From Gnetum montanum (Eukaryota; Streptophyta; Gnetopsida; Gnetales; Gnetaceae), in the NCBI GenBank assembly GCA_015680685.1, contig MNCI01021389.1, positions 762,166-826,165 on the forward strand: DNA of 64,000 bases, written 5' to 3'. Below, in pieces: positions 60,930 to 64,000 of this stretch (position 1 is the stretch's first letter; each line of letters starts with the position of its first letter). The position numbers and the translations under genes are program-made. Under the pieces are notes generated by a model, which worked only from the letters and a program-made list of their open reading frames with translations, did not search any database and was not told the origin of the DNA.

Positions 60930-62046
60930 ATAGAATACCCTTCAACTTAGCGCTCTTTTCTCTCAGGACTACCAAGAACCTATCTTAGCTACTTTATAGA
61001 AGTGCTTGGTTATTTTTGTTTGGGGTTGTAGTGACATACTTAGTCTAGATCTAAGGCTAGTACAACATAATATCATTTTGGAAGAAGGTTCTAATCCTAT
61101 TAAACAAAAGGTTAGGAAAAGTTGTTCAGATATAGCTCTTACTATAAAAGAAGAAATTACTAAGCTTTATAATGTTAGGTTTATTTGTTCCATTGATTAT
61201 TTTAATTGGATCTCCAACATGGTTTTGGCTCTCAAGAAGAATTGTGGCATTCACATATGCATTAACTTTTGAGACCTAAATAAAGTAACACTCAAAGATG
61301 ATTTTTCACTTTTAAATATTGATCAACTCATAGACTTGATAGTTGGCCATGCTTTCTTATCCTTTTTAGATGGGCTTTCTAGTTACAATCAAATATAGAT
61401 AAATCTAGAGGACTAGCAATATACTACTTTCATGATTTATTGGAGAATATTTTGTTATGCTAAAATGTCCTTCAAACTTAAGAGTACTGGAGCTACCTAC
61501 TAGTATGTTATAACTTTTAATTTCATTGACATGATGTTCAAAATAGTCAATGATTATGTTGATAATTTGACTATCAAATTTGCTTTAGTATCTAATCATG
61601 CTTCTAATTTAAACCAAGTCTTCATCCATTGTGATAAGTATAACCTTCATCTCAATCCTAAGAAGTGCATCTTTGGTATTCTTACAAGTAAGATGTTGGG
61701 TTATCTTGTATTTCAGAATGGTATAGTGGTTGACCTTGATAAGGGTAAAAGGATCATGGATCTTTCATTACCTAGCAACATCTAAGATATGCTTGTTTTA
61801 CAAGGTTGTCTCTAATCGATTCATTACTTTATTAGCAATCTTACTGATCATCTCCACCCTCATCTAGTTCATAAGTCTAACACTTTTATTTAAGGCAAGA
61901 AGTGTTAAGAGGCCTTTGAAGTTATCAAAGAAGTCTTGACTTCTCTTCCCATTTTACATCCTTCATGCTTTGACCAATCTATTTACCTTTATCTTGCTCA
62001 ATTCGACCATTCCATAGCCACCATGCTCCCTCAAAGATAAGAAGAT
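60930..62046 (+). pseudogene. Degenerate Ty3/gypsy reverse transcriptase and RNase H start
   Basis: One frame (codon starts equal to 1 modulo 3) carries LRLVQHNIILEEGSNPIKQK, KEEITKLYNVRFICSIDY, DLNKV, FLDGLSSYNQ, then DYVDNLTIK at about 61552-61578, NLHLNPKKCIFGI and, after stops, FISNLTDHLHPH and the RNase H lead-in EAFEVIKEVLTSLPIL. The catalytic YVDD has become YVDN (GAT to AAT) and at least ten stops interrupt it, so it cannot work. It is cut at 62047 by a later LTR element. In a live copy it would copy element RNA into DNA. Confidence 0.8.
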
Positions 62047-62652
62047 TGATGAGTGGCGATGTACCCCTACACTCAACCATATGAATAAGAGCATTTCATG
62101 CATGATCTGGTCGAACTCCAAGGACCAAGTGCTTACGCGCCTTAATGGAACACTCAGGGTTAATCAATCGTTGTCTTCCCAAACTTACTTGGATTGTCAC
62201 AGTTGTATGGTTAAGTAAGCTTGAGGTATATGATTTTTATAGCTTTTGTATTTTTTATGTCTTTTGCTAATAAAGGAGAGGGAGAGAGAACTAAGTGGCT
62301 AACTTACATTAACTATTCATTAACTAGTTTCTAAATGTTCCTAACACCAGTATCCATTCCCACTTGCCGTACACATCCTGAACCAGTGCAATGCTGCTGG
62401 GATTNATTGTGCTCAGGTATAAATTACTCGAATAAAGATCCGTTCACTCTATGACTCCTACTGTGGGCACACAAAAATAATTCTAACTTTGGAATGATAA
62501 AACTACAAGAGTTTGGCTAAGGGTCTAAATCTAACTGCCTTGGAACCAAGGGCGTTGCCTCTTATTTATAGAAGATGAGGTAGGATGCGATATTGCGTAT
62601 GCGATATCACGTAGTGGATGTGATGTCGCGTATGCGATATCATGGTTCATCA
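62047..62652 (-). repeat. LTR of the terminal element, with a hidden gap at 62405
   Basis: TGATGAGTGG to GGTTCATCA, then a purine tract (minus-strand gtcatgggaata) into the interior. It is shorter than its relatives. Compared with 54226-54936, roughly 110 bases are missing exactly at the single N (62405), so it is probably an assembly join and not a real deletion. Confidence 0.85.
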
Positions 62653-64000
62653 TATTCCCATGACTGAATGAAAACTCGTCTTTGAGTTCCTTGCAAAATA
62701 TTGGGAAGGTATGGGATTATTGACTTGAATGATAACTAATGGTGAATGGGATGACATGTGAACGGATCAACATTACAATACATGGCAACATTAGTGTTCA
62801 TGACCACAAGAGTGAACACTATACACAATTGACATCCAACCTTATTTGGCAGCTGAGAGAGAAGAGAGAGAGAGAAAAAAAGGAGAAGATGTGTTGTTGC
62901 TGATGCCAAGATTGCACCTTCCATTGTCCATCCATAACCGTGCCATCAACCTTGTTCCTTGCACAATCGTTTCAGCACCAGTCCATCTTGAGTGTTTCCT
63001 CCAGGTCTAGTCCATTGCTGTATGATTGCTGTTTGACACACAACACAATCACATATGAGCAAGGATAAGTAAATCACAATATAGTTGATACCTTGCCTTG
63101 GTGTAAGATCCATTGGCCAATATAGATTCTAGAGATATAACACTGGTGACTACCCAAGGTGTAGGGGTTAGGAAAAATTGAAAAAATTGGACCAGGGCCC
63201 CCATGACTAAGAGCAATCCTCCGATAGCAATAGAATGGAAAAAAGATAAGAAATAAGAAAGATAGAGAAAAAGAAACAACGATAATGTCGATAAAATGGA
63301 TGTCAGAGGTGGGAATGAAACAACAAAAAGTTGATTGCAGAAATGTTTAAGGGAAAGAAGTTAACTGATGCACCAAATAGGAATGCTAGTGGGTCCTCCC
63401 CAAAGTAGGCTCATGCCCTTTATGCCTTGAAAAACCCACATTCAAAGAGTCTGTAGGCTTTGAAAATGTCATTTGGGAGCAAGAGTTAAAGACTTAACCC
63501 CAAGAATTCACCAAAGAGAAAACAATGCATCAACCAAAATATAGACTACTGATACAACCGGCAATGAAGTGGGAAGTGGAGAAAGAATGATGGGGAGAAG
63601 AGAATGGAATGGAGTCCCAAGAACAAGGTGGTATGCAGCCCCTTGTGTATTTATGGTTAATGTAACTGAGTAGATCTCATTCCAAATCCAGCCTCAAACA
63701 ATCCACATCCATTGACTTTGCATTAATACACTTGTCCAATCCATCCACTTGAAGTAATAAGAATGCTTCCGCCCAAGAGTCAACACCATTCCGAGGAAGA
63801 CGAGAAAGGGAAAGTAGGAAGCGAGAGAGGGCCTTAGTTAGAGGGAACATGTTTTTTTAGTTCCATAACTAGTGCTTATAGCCTAGATGATTATTTTTTC
63901 TAAGGGGCGTGCTTTGAATTCTCACTATTTTTTTTTGTGTGAGAACCACACCATGTAAAGACTTATTTTTATTGGCTCAGCTTCCCAATAATGGAGCAAC
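62047..64000 (-). mobile_element. 3' part of another member of the LTR family, cut by the window end
   Basis: The LTR at 62047-62652 is followed by interior sequence in minus orientation that mirrors 13.9-15.75 kb of the plus-strand copy. Shared marks are the CT microsatellite (62862-62880), the second purine-tract-like motif (63196-63215), the gtgggtcctccccaaag block (63388) and the T-rich tract (63920-63945). No coding sequence is reached before the window ends. The left flank is aagat; the right flank lies outside. Confidence 0.8.

Overview
This is nuclear DNA from a seed plant. It holds two intact protein-coding genes, both on the minus strand, in an AT-rich landscape of old, nested transposons. 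The 19-kb host gene has introns up to about 5.6 kb, the retroelements are heavily decayed, and insertions sit inside insertions. A gymnosperm is the best guess, but nothing seen here fixes the species.

Layout. (1) About 1-21 kb is a nest of LTR retrotransposons from one family. Its LTRs begin TGATGAGTGG and end with CATCA on the plus strand when the element lies in minus orientation. A complete 9.17-kb element occupies 1291-10461 with identical-length LTRs and a perfect 5-bp target duplication. A solo LTR (10624-11449), a 5'-truncated gag-protease element on the plus strand (11748-16583) and a second, longer solo LTR (16779-17809) follow. The DNA between them looks like an older Ty3-type element. 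A decayed DUF4283/zinc-knuckle reading frame lies at about 19.9-21.2 kb. (2) At 22221-23579 is a four-exon gene for a secreted, probably GPI-anchored X8-domain protein of the plasmodesmal callose-binding type (252 codons). (3) An RTE-type LINE remnant lies at about 24.6-25.9 kb. (4) At 27620-46915 is an 18-exon TBC/RabGAP gene (816 codons). All 17 introns have GT-AG borders and phases that match, and the introns carry several tRNA-derived SINEs and a copia gag remnant. (5) From about 48 kb to the end transposons return: a solo LTR with an assembly gap (49905-50600), a decayed Ty3/gypsy gag-protease-RT-RNase H series on the plus strand (51.6-62.0 kb) split by a solo LTR (54226-54936) and by about 5 kb of unidentified DNA, and finally the 3' part of another member of the LTR family (62047 to the window end, minus strand).

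Most notable is this LTR family. The complete copy has gag but no protease, reverse transcriptase or integrase. In their place is a second long reading frame of about 930 codons, preceded by an internal copy of the family's U3-like promoter block. The U3 regions carry arrays of a 10-bp palindrome (GCGATATCGC) next to a TATA box. The in-frame stops that were checked fit C-to-T (or G-to-A) decay. No CRISPR array, rRNA gene or functional tRNA gene was seen.
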